Shown: positions 32,934 through 47,166, numbered from the stretch's first letter. The stretch: 64,000 nucleotides of DNA from Termitomyces sp. T153 (GCA_018296165.2 JACKQL020000009.1:186001-250000); one strand, 5' to 3'. The notes: generated by a model not told the origin, from the sequence alone. Made by a program: numbers and translations.

Positions 32934-33020
32934 GCCCGCCTAGCTCAATCGGATAGAGCGTCAGACTCTTACTTAGGCGGGTGCATCTGAAGGCTGCGAG
33001 TTCGACCCTCGCGGTGGGCT
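32934..33020 (+). tRNA. tRNA-Lys(CUU) with 13-nt intron
   Basis: Acceptor stem GCCCGCC pairs with GGTGGGC, D stem GCTC/GAGC, anticodon stem TCAGA/TCTGA, T stem GCGAG/CTCGC with loop TTCGACC. The anticodon loop reads CT-CTT-A then an insertion CTTAGGCGGGTGC and a final A, so the anticodon is CUU and the intron sits one base after it, the canonical nuclear position. A TTTTT Pol III terminator lies near 33,050. Confidence 0.93.
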
Positions 33021-33402
33021 AGCAAACTATTCATGGATATATGAAACCTTTTTCCCTGTTCCTCCAAGGGAGAGGAAGATTCGGTAGGAAATAAGCACCG
33101 CGAGGTTTATTGGTCAGGTTCCGGACAGACAGCTGTTTGACTCCACTTCTTTTCTTGAGTAAGGTTAGATTGGTATTGAGAACTTACCCCGGTAATTTTA
33201 TGAACCATTGGTGAGTCAGCAATACTGCATATATACAACTGCGGACTATACGAATGGTGCGCTTGGATCGCGGAAAATTATGTTGGGGAAACTATAACCG
33301 CTTTTCTCGCTTCACTGGGTTGAATACCCTCCTTTCAACCCCTTGATAGTATATAAGATATGCATGAGGTATGACTTTTCCGAAAATGAAACAAGTCTAT
33401 CT
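33021..33402. other. Spacer between the two tRNA genes
   Basis: The stretch holds 382 bp without a gene. It includes the T-run terminator of the first tRNA and the 5' flank of the second. The flanks of the two tRNA genes differ, so this is not a simple recent tandem duplication. Confidence 0.5.
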
Positions 33403-33483
33403 GCCCGCCTAGCTCAATCGGATAGAGCGTCAGACTCTTACCTAGGCATCTGAAGGCTGCGAGTTCGACCCTCGCGGTGGGCT
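33403..33483 (+). tRNA. tRNA-Lys(CUU) with 7-nt intron
   Basis: The mature part is identical to the tRNA 469 bp upstream in all stems and loops. The intron after the base 3' of the anticodon is only CCTAGGC. A TTTTT terminator lies about 20 bp downstream. At 7 nt this is at the short end for nuclear tRNA introns. Confidence 0.92.
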
Positions 33484-33915
33484 ATATGCAAAGTAAAGGT
33501 TTCTTTTTGCATTTGGTGGTTACGGTTCGAAAATCATCAAAACCCTAACTGATTTCAAAGGTGTCAAGCCACGTTGATAAAATTTGCAATCGAGGAGACT
33601 GGTCATAGTTATGGCACTCATATTATCATATCAAACTCGTCGATACAAAGTACTTAGTAGATGACTGGCACCGCACATTGTCCGAAGAAATTACTCTCAG
33701 AGAAACAGAAAAATGCCGAAGACAGTTGACGTCTAGAAAGGGAAGATATCAGTTGTTGCTGGCACGTTGTGTTCCAGTGTTTGATTTACCTTGACTGCGC
33801 AATTGTTTACCGGCGGTGGACGTCCGTCCTATTGGTGCTCCTGACCATGCGATGGGTGAATTTACAATCCTCGAACCTTGCCTGCACTATCTCGTCCGGC
33901 ATATTCAGCATTCGC
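33484..33915. other. Intergenic stretch
   Basis: No gene is seen. A + strand open frame crossing 33,816-34,019 overlaps the last exon of the minus-strand gene and shows no motif. Confidence 0.4.
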
Positions 33916-34890
33916 TTACGTTGATCGAGATCCTTGCGAGATGTGATGCGGCATATACGTTTGTGGAGTTGGAGATCGATATCCAACGTACCTGCGGGCC
34001 TTTGTTCCTTCTCGCCTAACCCATGAGACCGAGCCCAAGCGTTGCTCGTCGTCGGGGATGTCTGTCCGAGTGCTTAAGTCGGCCTCTGAGATTGGGGGAG
34101 ATGGCAGAGATAATTTTGTTTTCGCGCACTGGACGGCTTCTGATTCCTCGAAGGCCTGGCTGAGTACATCGAGAGTCTGCTCGATCCAAACGCGTTGATT
34201 ACGGTAGAATTCGTCAAGCGCATCGAGCAATATGGATGGCCAACGATGAGAGGTTACTCACCCAACCCTGAGGATTGTGTGCAATGTTGGCCTGAGCTTA
34301 CTGCGTGAACTAGGTCCTTATGCCTCACGGCCATCTCAAACGAGTCCAACCCATGAAGAGAAGCGGAATAATTGCAAACTGGCGAACAAATCGAGATAAT
34401 TTGCTGAGAAATGAATGCCTAGAATCTTTCTTCTAGATTTCTGGGCTGCTCAACCGATCTAGCTAGGACCTGAAACTGAAGTTTGGATGCCAGTCTGAAA
34501 AGATTTAGATCCGAGCCGTGGAGTCTTGCCTCCGATGCCATTCTCTGAATATCCAGAGACTCAAACGAATGAATGCGAAAGTGTCTGTGATAGACATTGA
34601 CGTGCACTTGAAAGTCATAGCTCACCAGCTGAGATAAAAACGCCTCGTGAGCATAATCACGAAAAACAACAATCGATATTGACCATAATTTTTCATAATT
34701 AGTGGAGCGGGAGCAGGTTTGTTGCTGCCGCTGTTCACGCTGATGAGACAAACTGGCTCGCAGTCCGGTCCGTGTTACACGCTGAATCATAAATTCTATC
34801 TGAGTACATACCCTTTTCAACAAAGAACTCAACCCCCGACGAGTCAACGAGCAGCTCCACGAGCATCGTACACGTGTACTGTCAGTGAGG
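33916..34890 (-). CDS. Unidentified multi-exon gene
   Basis: Several minus-strand pieces read like real exons. The most upstream, near 34,876-34,810, starts M-L-V-E-L-L-V-D-S-S-G-V. One at about 34,600-34,700 has V-V-F-R-D-Y-A-H-E-A-F-L. A well-bounded exon at 34,403-34,302 contains S-I-C-S-P-V-C-N-Y then G-L-D-S-F-E-M-A-V-R-H-K-D-L-V. The last, about 34,233-33,916, begins L-D-A-L-D-E-F-Y-R-N-Q-R-V-W-I and ends in a hydrophilic tail. The mix looks helical, Leu/Glu-rich and soluble. I could not fix all splice joins (the join after 34,302 is unclear) nor recognise the family. It is divergent from the helicase gene. Confidence 0.4.
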
Positions 34891-35221
34891 GCATTAAAGG
34901 AAACAGTCTTAACCATCCATAGTCGGGCTTGGTTGTAAAAGAGTCGTTTAATCAGCTGTCGAGTACAATAGCAAAGGAAAACGCATTAAGGTCAGTACAT
35001 GCCTTGGATCAGTTAGCACAGCAAGCGACGCCACAAGCGTGATCGTGCGGAAGCAGCTGAGTAAGCAGAAAAATGGAGGCTGTTTTTTATGAGTAAACGA
35101 CCTTTGATCAACAACCATCATCTACTCTTAGATCGACCTCTTTTTTCTTCTTTTCACCACACGAAAAGTCCATAAAAGCAACCTTTGACACGACTTCAGT
35201 TCTTAGTTCTTTGACACTAAT
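34891..35221. promoter_or_regulatory. Divergent promoter region upstream of the helicase
   Basis: About 330 bp separate the unidentified minus-strand gene from the helicase start. A T/C-rich stretch at about 35,131-35,160 precedes the ATG at 35,222, as is common in fungal promoters. No TATA box is clear. Confidence 0.4.
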
Positions 35222-37303
<2,082 letters not shown>

Positions 37304-39671
37304 ATCCGCTATATCCACCCCTATCCGAGAATTGCTGCTGCTGCCCGCCTCGTCTGTCCCCGCTTTCCCTTTTCCATTCTTTCTCCGACTCGCACAGAAA
37401 CAAAAAGCCGAAACTCATAAAAAATTGTCCGATCCTAGCCGCTCCTCTTTCTTCATACACGGACGTGCCCACAGCCGCGTAGCTGTGGGCGACGCCCGTA
37501 CTCGATTTCGACCTATAGATGACACGAATGTCCGAATTCATGCGCTGCTCTTAATGACCCCGAACCCCCGTCTCGTCTTGTCATGACCCCCCCAGAATAA
37601 TTCAACTTTTCAATCTACATCAATCATCCAAAGGGCGTGCCGTGGCCGCTTAGCTTAATTCCACCATGCATGATCTTGATCCCCGCGATTTTCGTCCAAC
37701 CTCCGCATTATATATACCAGGGTTTTCATCTTTTAGAAAGCGGTTCGTTTGCACCATTCCAATCCAACTTCTTTTTTCTATTCTTTTTCGATCAGTCTGT
37801 CTATTGTCGTCCGTTTCTCGTCACGCTTTTCGCGATACACGATTATGCGCAAGATACCCCACCACCCACAACCTCGTCACTGCAATTTTGCATCGACTTT
37901 ATATTGTATTGCGATTAACCGCGCACTTCATCACGCCGCACAATAATGACGCGCCACGGACTCCTTGCTGGACTGATACCCTACCCTTTTATCTTCCGCC
38001 ATCCCCTCCCACGCACGCACGCACGCACGCACTATCGTATTGTTATAGATCATTCATCTCCGTTTTACGCACACGCACACGCTTTCTACACACATTTGCA
38101 TGACGCGACACGAGACACTTGTTTGAGAGCATCGCATATCTTGTGTTTCCGTACTTCTGCTTATTGTACCTTAGGTCCTCCCGTCGAGTATTTCTTTTTC
38201 TCTCTCTCGGTTCGTTTATGTGTGTCCTTCACATGTATCCCTTTCCCGACTCCTTTTTCTTCTTTTTCTTGACTTTATTCCGTCTCGTACCCATGATATA
38301 TTTTACTTTTCTGTTTCTGAGCGCGTCTTTCTATAGTATAGTTGTTACTAGTACAGGCAGCAGACGTATAAAACCGTATAAAACCCTTTTAAACGATATA
38401 TGTACAATTCTCCGTCCTATACTCGGCGCCGGCGATGAATGAGCGATCAAGACGGCTACACACAGTGACGTTGTGGTCCCCGGTCAGAGAATGCAGTATA
38501 TAAAGGAGAAGCTGTCGCTTGGACAGGCATTCTGAGACTAGACAAGGCAAGGCAGCGTCATTCAGGTCACATCCATCACGAAATCAGGATATACACACGT
38601 CCGTGGCCTGTAGCGGGTCACCGGTAATAAGTGTAGTTCCGGTTTACGGGACCTTTGTTGCAAGGGTTGCCCTGGCGCCCCGCTTTGTTGCTTTGTTTCT
38701 TTTTGTCTGTCATCTTCTCTTGGTGGCTCGAATCTTGCTCTTTCTTACTCATTACTACCACCTCCATACTCATACTTTCTATCTCTCCTGCCTCGATCTC
38801 ACATTGGACGCTATAATCGCTTGAAGCAAGCCAGGCGTACACATAAGCCGCAGTTGCCGTTTGTTTTTTGGATAGATTGGCTACGTATAGCGGATATTGA
38901 GTCGGGAGCGATTCGGGAGGTGACCTTGGATAGACGAAACAACGGCGAGTACACGTCATTTACCCTTGTGCTCCAAGTCGTTAGCTTACGGAGTGTCTTT
39001 GTTGTTGTCTCCCCCCGCCCTTCTGCATATGCATATGCATATACTATGCTTTGCTTCGCTCTATCGACCACCCACATCCTGCGCATACTCTGTGCTCTGT
39101 CGCTCTGCGCTGCGCCGGCTGACCCTTTCGACATACGGCGGATTTCGAAATTGCATCAAATCCGTCGACGATCACCAAAAAAAAAATCCTTTGGAAATTT
39201 ATGACAAAATCCCACCCGCTCGAAATTTCTTTTTCCGGAATCATTTCATTTTTTCATTTTTCATTTTTCGTTTTTCGTTTATTTTTTTTTTCTTTCTTTG
39301 TTCCTGTCACATTACACTTACTACACTTGCACACCACGCACCACGCGTTCCTCATTCATCTCATCTTGGGTACTTTGTGCAATACGTATACCATCTTCCA
39401 TCGCACTTCATTCACTTCCTGAAAAAAAAAATCCTGAAAATCCTGCACAATCATCACCCATCATCATATCATCACCATCATCTCCAAAAAAAAAAATCCG
39501 TTATCGAAATCGATCCCGACCGATCGCTCGTACTCGAATTCTGGACTTTGTCCTGCACTTTACACATCACACAGAGATCGCGCATTGCAAGCCAAATTGC
39601 AACTACGCACGCATTTTTTTGAATTTTCTTTCTTTCTCATATCGTATCACAGGGACACGTACAAAGCGACG
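37304..39671. other. Long intergenic region with pyrimidine tracts
   Basis: 2.37 kb without a gene I trust. It begins with the helicase 3' UTR and ends as the 5' region of the next + strand gene. The + strand is pyrimidine-rich over long stretches (37,740-38,300 and 39,235-39,300), which creates open but low-complexity frames. There is an (ACGC)n run at 38,011-38,032 and three A-runs of 9-11 near 39,180, 39,422 and 39,487. A TATATAAAGG box at about 38,499 could serve a transcript starting near 38,530. Confidence 0.5.
38011..38032. repeat. (ACGC)n microsatellite
   Basis: About five and a half perfect ACGC units lie in the intergenic region after the helicase gene. Confidence 0.85.
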
Positions 39672-42054
39672 ATGTCCACTCCGCCTCAGTCTCCCACTCC
39701 AACTCCAACTCAAACTCAAATACCAATACAACCACCGCCCGCACCGCCCCCTGTACCGGTGCACACGCACCCTCCTCCTCCTCTGCACCCGCAGCACCTT
39801 TACACACACACGCAAGCGCAAGTGCAGACGCACTACCGCACCCCTACCCCGTTGTTCGACGTTCCCTCCTACCCACTGCGGTCTCCCTCCCCGTCCTCAC
39901 CACCGCCGATCCTACGGCGCATCAAGCCCCTTCCTGCGCGCCGGCGTGTCGGGACTGGGGCCGGGACTGGCACTGGCACTGCTATGGGAATGGGGATGAG
40001 CTCGCTTTCTATGCTTGCGAATCTGGGTGTGCTGAGGCATGCGCATGCGCAGAGACAGGGACAGGGACAGCAGCATGCACAAGAATCAGGACACCAAGCG
40101 TATGATGAATACGAGTACGCGTACGGATATGGAGACGTGTATCAATCTCAGTCTGTTGCGGGACAGGGTACGGGTACGGGTACGGGTACGGTGCCGCACC
40201 CCTTCTCCCATCTGAATTCTCTGAGGCCCCTGCATCAACCCGCGCAAACGCAAACGCAAACGCATACGACGCTTGACACGGCGACGATCCAGGCTCAGCT
40301 GCACAGCGTTCTTCTTGCTGCGGGCATTGATCCGCAGCTGCTGCCTGCGCCTGCGGATCTGGCGGCGTCGCTTGCTGAGCTTGCGAGGTTCGGTGGGGGT
40401 GGGGGTGGGGGTGGGCTTGGAGTGAGGTCTGGGGATGGGGATGGGGATGGACATGGACATGGACATGGAGAACATGAGGGGTCGGGACGCGGACGGACGA
40501 GGAGGATGGGGGATGGAGGGGATGGAGGTGGTGGGGATGATGTGGAGGCGGAGGCGTACCTCGATCTCGAAGCAGATGCAGATACTGATCTTGATACAGA
40601 CGCAGATGCAGATGCAGATGCGGAGCGTCTGATTCAACAAGGTAATACCAAGAAACGCAAAGTCCCTTCTGCGCACCACTCGCATGCGCACGCGCACTTT
40701 GCGCGTTCGTTTGCGGATGCGGAAGACGATGACTCGCAGGTCGAGCAGGGGGAGATGTATCACCACCACCGCCCCTCCTCTTCGTTCTCCTCTTTGTCTT
40801 CTCTAGTTGAAGGACATGCAGATGGTGGGCTTGCATCAGCAGCGACCGGGACCGCAACTGCAGGCGCGGGACACGCGCACGCGCACGCGTCGCCCTCGCC
40901 CTCGGCCGACCACCCCACTGAAAAGCGCCCGAAAGTCCACGCTCAAGTCCCGCGGAGGCATCCTGGGAAGCTAGGCCTCGCGGCGCAGGCAGGTGTGATG
41001 CGGAAGGAGGCGGTGCGGGCGCGGAGGGGGGAGGTCGGGGGCGTGCCTGAGGGGGAGGGGGAGCTGGCGGTGGAGCTGGCGTTGGAGGGGTTGGTTTGTG
41101 GGGAGGGGGTGAGGGTACGGCTGTCGAAGAGGAGGAATGTGAGGGTGCAGAGGGGCGTGAGGAGGACGGGGAGGCATCCTGATCAGGTTCCGTTTCCGGT
41201 GTTGGGGAGGTTTGAGTTTGAGTGGGAGTGTGAGGGTGCGTGTTGGTTTTTTGTTTTTGTTTTTGTTTTTGGTGGGGTGTTCGTTGCTGACTTGCTGTGT
41301 GATAGCCTCGGAACGTATGCGGAGAGTGCGGGAGGAGGTGGGGCGGTTGAGGAAGAAGTTTGAGGGGGAGCTGGCGAGGCAGGCGAGGGTTGCGCGGCGG
41401 AAGGCGGAGAGGGCGGCGGCGGGAAGGGGAAGGGGACGAGAGGGGGGGAAGAAGGCTGCGAGGAAGGGCAAGAAGGCGGGCGAGCAGGCTGCGGAGTTTT
41501 TGGATCCAGTGACGGGGGAGGTTGTTCGGCATGCGGATGAGGTGGTGGTTGGAGGAGGCACGGAGAAGGAGAAGAAAGGAAAGGGGAAGAAGAAGAAGAG
41601 GAGTGCGCTTGCGAATGCGTCGAATCCGCATCATCTGCGGAATTATGTGCCGTCGCGTCTGCCTTCGACGACGGCGCTGACGGGCGTTCAGAATGGGGAG
41701 CTGCTGAGCCCGCTTCCGTTGCGGTTTCTGAGTGCGGATGTGCCGGGGCGGGACAGAGACAAGACGGGGCGCGTGAACCCTGCGGAGGAGTGGATCTGTG
41801 CGTTTTGTGAGTACGAGCTGTTTTTTGGGGACGAGGGGGCGATGAAGCGGGCTGTGAGGGCGCGGAAAAAGGTGCTGAGGCGGCGGCGGCGGGCGAGGGA
41901 GCGTGCGGCGCGGGGTGTGGGGGCTGCGAGCACCCGGGAGGAGTCGGGCGACGGCGAAGCAGCAGAGGAGGAGGAGGAGGGCGAGGGCGCAGCGCGGGGA
42001 ATGGGGCGGCGCGGGGATGCACGGGCAGGCGGCGCGGAGGACGGGTACGGATAA
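39672..42054 (+). CDS. Large low-complexity, probably nuclear protein, unknown function
   Basis: Exons 39,672-41,229 and 41,306-42,054 join in frame across a 76-nt intron (GTGAGG..., CTGAC, GATAG) to give 768 residues. The start is the first ATG after the pyrimidine-rich leader. The N-terminal half is low complexity: Pro/Thr/Gln runs, G-T repeats, a G9 run, D-G/H-G dipeptides and A-D runs. A basic N-T-K-K-R-K-V motif looks like a nuclear localisation signal. The C-terminal part is more constrained: a charged helix (E-R-M-R-R-V-R-E-E-V), a Lys/Arg-rich linker, H-H-L-R-N-Y-V-P-S-R-L-P, then E-W-I-C-A-F-C-E-Y-E-L-F-F-G with one CxxC, and a very basic end. It could bind nucleic acid, but only one Cys pair is seen. 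The next gene starts 87 bp downstream. Confidence 0.7.
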
Positions 42055-42141
42055 TTTTATCTAGAAGTATCAGTAATCTAGATTGTGATGTGTGAGAAAA
42101 AGCCGGGCCGTTGAAGTGGACGCGTTTTGGACTTGACCACG

Positions 42142-44075
42142 ATGTACTCGACAAACTACGACTATGCCTATTCCTACGACTCGCCCCCGGCTGCGCGCCG
42201 GCCCCCGCCGTCGCCGTACCCGTCGCCGTACCCGCCGCCGCCGCCGCAGTATGCCTACCAGCAGCAGCAGTGGTCCGGCGACGCCTGGCACTACCCCCAG
42301 TACCAGCAGCAGCAGCACTATCAGCCCCCGCCCCCGCAGCAGCAGGTCCACTACGACGACCGCGGCTACTCCGTCTCCCATCCTCCGCCCAGCAGCGCGT
42401 CTTCGCCGTCCACCTCCGCGTCCGCGAGGAGGGACAGCCATGTCGGTCTGGCCAGAGACAGGGACAGGGACAGGGATGTCGGCGCGAGGGACAGGGACAG
42501 GGACGCCCGGGACGCAGGCAGTCCGTTGGTCCAGCAGCAGCAGCCAGTTAGGTTCGATTTTATGAGTGTGAGTCGTCCTTCGCACCAAGTTTTTCATCTC
42601 CGCGTCACTTTGCTTCCGTTTCCATCTGCGTCCCTTGCTATTTCATTTCATTTGTTTCCGGTCTTGGTCTGCGTGATAAGATACCTTGGTCTGGATCTGG
42701 GTCTCGGTGTGATGGTTCGGGTATCCGACATCACCATATGTCTTTCTTTCTTTTGCCCAAAATCTAAAACATCCCCATCTAGATCCTAAACGCCTACCGT
42801 GTCATCCTCGACGACATTCCCTCCACCGCCACCGCCTCCTCTTCCATCCCCGTATCAACCACCACCTCCCCCTCCAGCACATCCTCATCCACGTCGCCCA
42901 CCCACCACCACCACCACCCCCACCAACAACATCCCCACCAACACCAGCAGCAGCAGCTAACACACCTCCAGCTGCAGCTCGACCGGATGCGTGCGAGTGC
43001 TGCGCAGGGCGTGCAGGCGCTTGAGGCGGTTAGAATGGGCGTGGAGGCGGCAGAGAGGGAGAAGGTGTTGGTCAATGGGCATGGGCAGCATCAGCATCAG
43101 CATCAGCAGGGGCAGCATCAGGTACAGACACACGTGCAGACGCAGGCGCAGGTGGGGGGACAGCAGGTCCAGGTGCAGACACAGACGCAGGTGCAGACGC
43201 AGGTGGCACAGGGAGTGGTATTGCAGGTCCGTTCTCATCTAATTATTGTGTTGGGTATGGGCTGATCTTGAGTGTTTTTTTTTTCCTTGGGTTTTGTCTC
43301 CCCTCACTCACTCACTACTGCTCGTGTCTGACGCGTAAAAAACGCGCTTGATAACCAATCCGAGTAGAAGACTGAAGAAATCTCGCCTACGTCTCCGAAT
43401 CTTAGTGGACCGGTGGGTATAGGTCCGGGGCAGGGTCCGGGTCCGGGTGCCGTTGCTGCTCCAGGTATGAACGTCGGCGGAGGTGCAAGTGCAAGTGCAA
43501 GTGGAGCCGGAGGGCCAGGAGCTGGAGCTGGAGCTGCAGGGCCAGGTGTATCATTAAGCGCGAATGGGGAGACTACACAGACGTGTCTTGGGTGTAGAGC
43601 GACGCAGACGCCAGAGTGGCGCCGTGGACCGATGGGTGAGTTGTTGTTTTTTTTTTTCTCCCTGTTTTTTCTTTCCTCCTTTCCAACGAACTTTCGCTGA
43701 CCAAGTTGACCCCTCCCCCCTCCCCCCTCGACATCACACAGGCCCACGCACGCTCTGTAATGCCTGCGGACTCGTCTACGCAAAAATCGTACGTCGCTCG
43801 TCCGCTTCGTCTGCACGAACACGCTCATAGATGCTACCCCCCTCCTCCCCAAATCCTAAATTACCAATTGTCACGCGCAGATTAAGCGCCGCGTGCGCGA
43901 TGAGGTCGGTGGGCCGATGCAGAATGGGCATCGTGGGCATGGGAAGAAGAAGATGAAGATTGGAGGGGCGGGTGTCGGTGTCGGTGTGAGGGGTGTGGGT
44001 GCGGGAGAGGAGGATAGTGAGGATAGTGAGGAGGAGGAGATGTTGGAGGAGGAGTATGAGTCTGGGGAGGAGTGA
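42142..44075 (+). CDS. GATA-type zinc-finger transcription factor
   Basis: Five exons (42,142-42,567; 42,783-43,226; 43,368-43,635; 43,742-43,788; 43,881-44,075) give 459 residues. The introns of 215, 141, 106 and 92 nt are longer than elsewhere in the window. The N-terminus is Tyr/Pro/Gln-rich with R-D dipeptide repeats; next comes I-L-N-A-Y-R-V-I-L-D-D-I-P and a His/Gln-rich stretch. One GATA finger follows, C-L-G-C-R-A-T-Q-T-P-E-W-R-R-G then T-L-C-N-A-C-G-L-V-Y-A-K, spacing CX2CX18CX2C, with basic I-K-R-R after it. This spacing is that of WC-2/NsdD-like fungal GATA factors, which act in light response and development. No PAS domain is visible, so WC-2 itself is unlikely. The finger is split by two introns. 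An acidic tail ends the protein. Confidence 0.9.
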
Positions 44076-44970
44076 GGTTGAGGGAGTGGGGTGGTGGTGG
44101 TTATTCTACTGCTGCTGCTGCCGCACACTGTACCCCGCACCCCCGCACGCCGTCCCTCGCAGCGCGGCGCACCGCTTTGTTGAAGTCCCTGACGTATGGG
44201 CTTCAACGCCTCCTTTCTTTTTTTTTTCTTTCTTTTGTATCTCTCGCTCTTTCTTGGTATCGGTGGGTTTTATAACCACCTTTCGATCTGGTCATCATCT
44301 TTCAAAACTCGTGCGCAATGTGTGGTCTTGGACTTGGATTTTTTTTTCTTTTTTGGTTCTTGTTGTTTTTCTTTTTGTTCGGGCATATCTTCATAACTTC
44401 TCCTTCTTGGGTCCATCCCATCCCATCCCATCTCGCCATCTCGCCCCCCACCCGTCCACAAACGTAAACATCATGGGTTTCGTTCGAGCTAAATTTACAA
44501 CTACAACCGGCCCTTGATCTCTATGTTGTGTCTCTTCACACACACCATAACCGTTGCCCCGGGCCTTGTGTCTTCTGTCTTCTGTCTTCTCCTTCTCCCG
44601 CTTCCCCTTCTTGTAGTGATAAGCTGCAAAAATACAGCTTCGATTTCGTTCACCGCCTCACACATCACACACCCGGCTCTTCTTCCGTCCCTTCCTCCCC
44701 TTCGCTTGTATGCGTATCCATACCATACCATACCATATTGTACCATAACCATATTTATCACTCCCTTACATTCCACATCCCCACATTCCTACTTACCATA
44801 TCCCATATTCCCATATTCCCACGGTCCCACATTGTATTGTTGCATCACTGTCGTTGTCATTGATTGAGTCATTTCGTTTCTATATACATATATACGTAAC
44901 GTACCATACGTACATACGTATCGTATCGTATCATACCATGTTATCGCCATTTCTGGGGTTATCTTACCAT

Positions 44971-44989
44971 ACTTACTTACTTACTTACG
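44971..44989. repeat. (ACTT)n microsatellite
   Basis: Four to five ACTT units lie here; a second, imperfect tract of the same motif lies at about 45,405-45,436. Confidence 0.8.
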
Positions 44990-45218
44990 TGGTTTAACGT
45001 TTTATTCTCCGAACGTTGTCCTGTCCTGCCCCACCCTATTACTATTATTTATATTCCTATTCCTGCTTGCTCGCTTTCTTGCTTGTCATGTATCCCTGTC
45101 TGTGATTCTGTAAACCTCCCGACTTCTATACGCTCTGCATGGTTGGGGATGATGGATTTGGGATTTGGGATGTGGGATTGGGATCTCGGGTTCGGGCTTG
45201 GGGAATATGTATACTTGT

Positions 45219-45252
45219 GCATAGCATGGCATGGCATAGCATGGCATGGCAT
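45219..45252. repeat. GCATG-type pentamer repeat
   Basis: Seven near-perfect units of (GCATA/GCATG) occur in a row downstream of the GATA gene. Confidence 0.8.
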
Positions 45253-46073
45253 CTTGTGTGCGTCTATCTATCTCATCTACATATCTCGTCTATCCTCATT
45301 TGGGCGTCTGGGCGTTTGTCGTCTGTCGTGTGGTTTTTCTTTCTTGTTCTCACCGGTTCTGGGTCTCGTTACCGAGTAAGTGGAGTGATGTATGTGTGCT
45401 TAGCCTTACTTACCTTACTTACTTACTTACTTACCTTGATTTGTTATTCTGTTTAGGTTATCCTTTGTTTGCACAAAAAAAAAAAAAAGGATGATGGATT
45501 GAGAAAGAGGGGTTGTTGTTGGAGGAGGAGGACTCGGGTGGATGTACTACCACGATTTTTTGGTTTTTTTTTTGGAAAATTTTTGTGACCGCATATGGAT
45601 TGTGCTATAGATGTCTCTAGTATACAGTAATATATGTCCTGTTGTGCCGCGGCACGTTACATACTAACCCCCCCCAAGCCAAGCGGAGACATCTTCCGAT
45701 TCGCAGGGCTTCCCTTTCTCGGTTTTGGTAAAAGTCTCCGAACAAATGCGTGCGCACCGCACCCCCCATTTGGTTGTCGTAAGGGGTCATCCTGGTTTTC
45801 TGTTTGTGTCTGTAAGGCTGTCTGGTCTGGTCATGGGAGGATGGATGATGGGTTTGAAGTTTGACATACTTATTGGTACTTGTGTTTGTATTGGCCCTCC
45901 CGCCGGCGGCGGCATAACTTGTGATTAGGACTTGGGAGTTTGACAGCGGTTGAGGGATTTTTTTATAATAGTTTTGGTTGAGTGGATTCCTTTACCTTGT
46001 GCGTGGGTCGTAAATTTTCTAGGGTCCTTGATGACACACCTTGTCAGGGTCGTCTTTCCAGACCTATACTCGC

Positions 46074-46094
46074 ATTATATATATATATATATAT
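46074..46094. repeat. (AT)n microsatellite
   Basis: Ten AT dinucleotides in a row, followed by CATC. Confidence 0.85.
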
Positions 46095-47166
46095 CATCTT
46101 GGTAACGTACGCATACCGTTAACATTTATTTCTTGCGTGCTTCTCTGCCTAGCTTAGGCGACGCACAATAAATTCCCGAAACCGTCTCTGTCTGTTGTCA
46201 CTCAGAACACATATTTCGAGTCCAAGTTCCGTGCCGTACTTCCGATGTGATAGCGTCTATGTATATCGCTGATGCACTCCGACTTGGCTACCCCCCTCCA
46301 TCAAACAGTCGCTCCGGTGCAAGCGTAGTCAGATGATGGTCATGGGAGGTCCTTTCTCCCCTCGGACTCTCAAAAGTCCAAGATAGACCCGGATCCACAG
46401 CATTTATTTCTGTAGCTTGACTCTCTTGTGTACACGTATGCGACAGGCTCTCCGAGTCCAACAAGTCAAGCAAATAACTTCTTAAGAACCACCGCAGTGC
46501 CACCTGTCATGGGGTAGTACTCAAGCGGCACACCCGGCGTGAAGCTTCGATGCCCATCTAAACCCTATATACCTTCTGCTTAGCCACAGCTTCTCCAGTG
46601 GATCTGCCAGCCATGAGTTCCGTGTGTAGCGGAACAGCTTTCAGCCAATGACAGCGTACCTCGTTGTCATTCGTTCACGGCAGGACTTTAAATAGAGTTA
46701 GCCTGGAGGTGGGCTACATAAGGAAAGTAAACCTACATCGCTGTATGCATGTGTCAAATAAGCTATTCTATTTGAGAAGGAAATGGCAAGAGAATAGCTG
46801 TCAAGAGGCCGGTTAGCGGGGGTACAAGTTCCTAATCTAGTTTTGTTCTTGTTGGTTGTGAAGGGATATATGGGCAGGGGCAGGTGGCGTGGCGTTCAGG
46901 TCTAGCTGGCGTGCATCAGACAGTGCGCGCGGTCTCAGACTGACAGATCTGTGCTGCCGCCTACCTGATGTAAAGAGGGGAAATGGAGTAGTAGTGGATT
47001 GGTACTATCAAATTCATTACAGATCCATTCCAATTCAAATAAAATACGAGATAATTATTACGGGAGCGAGTGAAATCTCCATTACAAGGGTTAGCAATCC
47101 AAAGACATCATCAGTTTACCCCAAACACAACTGTCAGCGCCCAAAAGAAAAAAAAACCAGAACAAG

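Larger units (their letters stand above)
44076..47166. other. Gene-poor region rich in microsatellites
   Basis: About 3.1 kb after the GATA gene with no gene I can support. It contains T-rich runs near 44,218 and 44,340, CCATA and ACTTA repeats, the ATGGC repeat, an AT run and G/A-rich segments. A minus-strand frame of 71 codons at 46,288-46,503 has no recognisable motif. CpG frequency falls again towards the right edge, where the second element nest begins. Confidence 0.5.

Noticed and set aside
37637..39622. Several + strand open frames between helicase and next gene
   Set aside because: They come from pyrimidine-rich noncoding DNA, have skewed Ser/Phe/Leu/His composition and no motif.
40009..42154. 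Long minus-strand frames (up to 541 codons)
   Set aside because: They are shadows of GC-rich, low-complexity coding sequence on the + strand; Pro/Arg-rich without motifs.
42142..44075. White collar 2 orthologue
   Set aside because: The finger spacing fits, but no PAS domain can be seen in the N-terminal exons, so only the GATA class is called.
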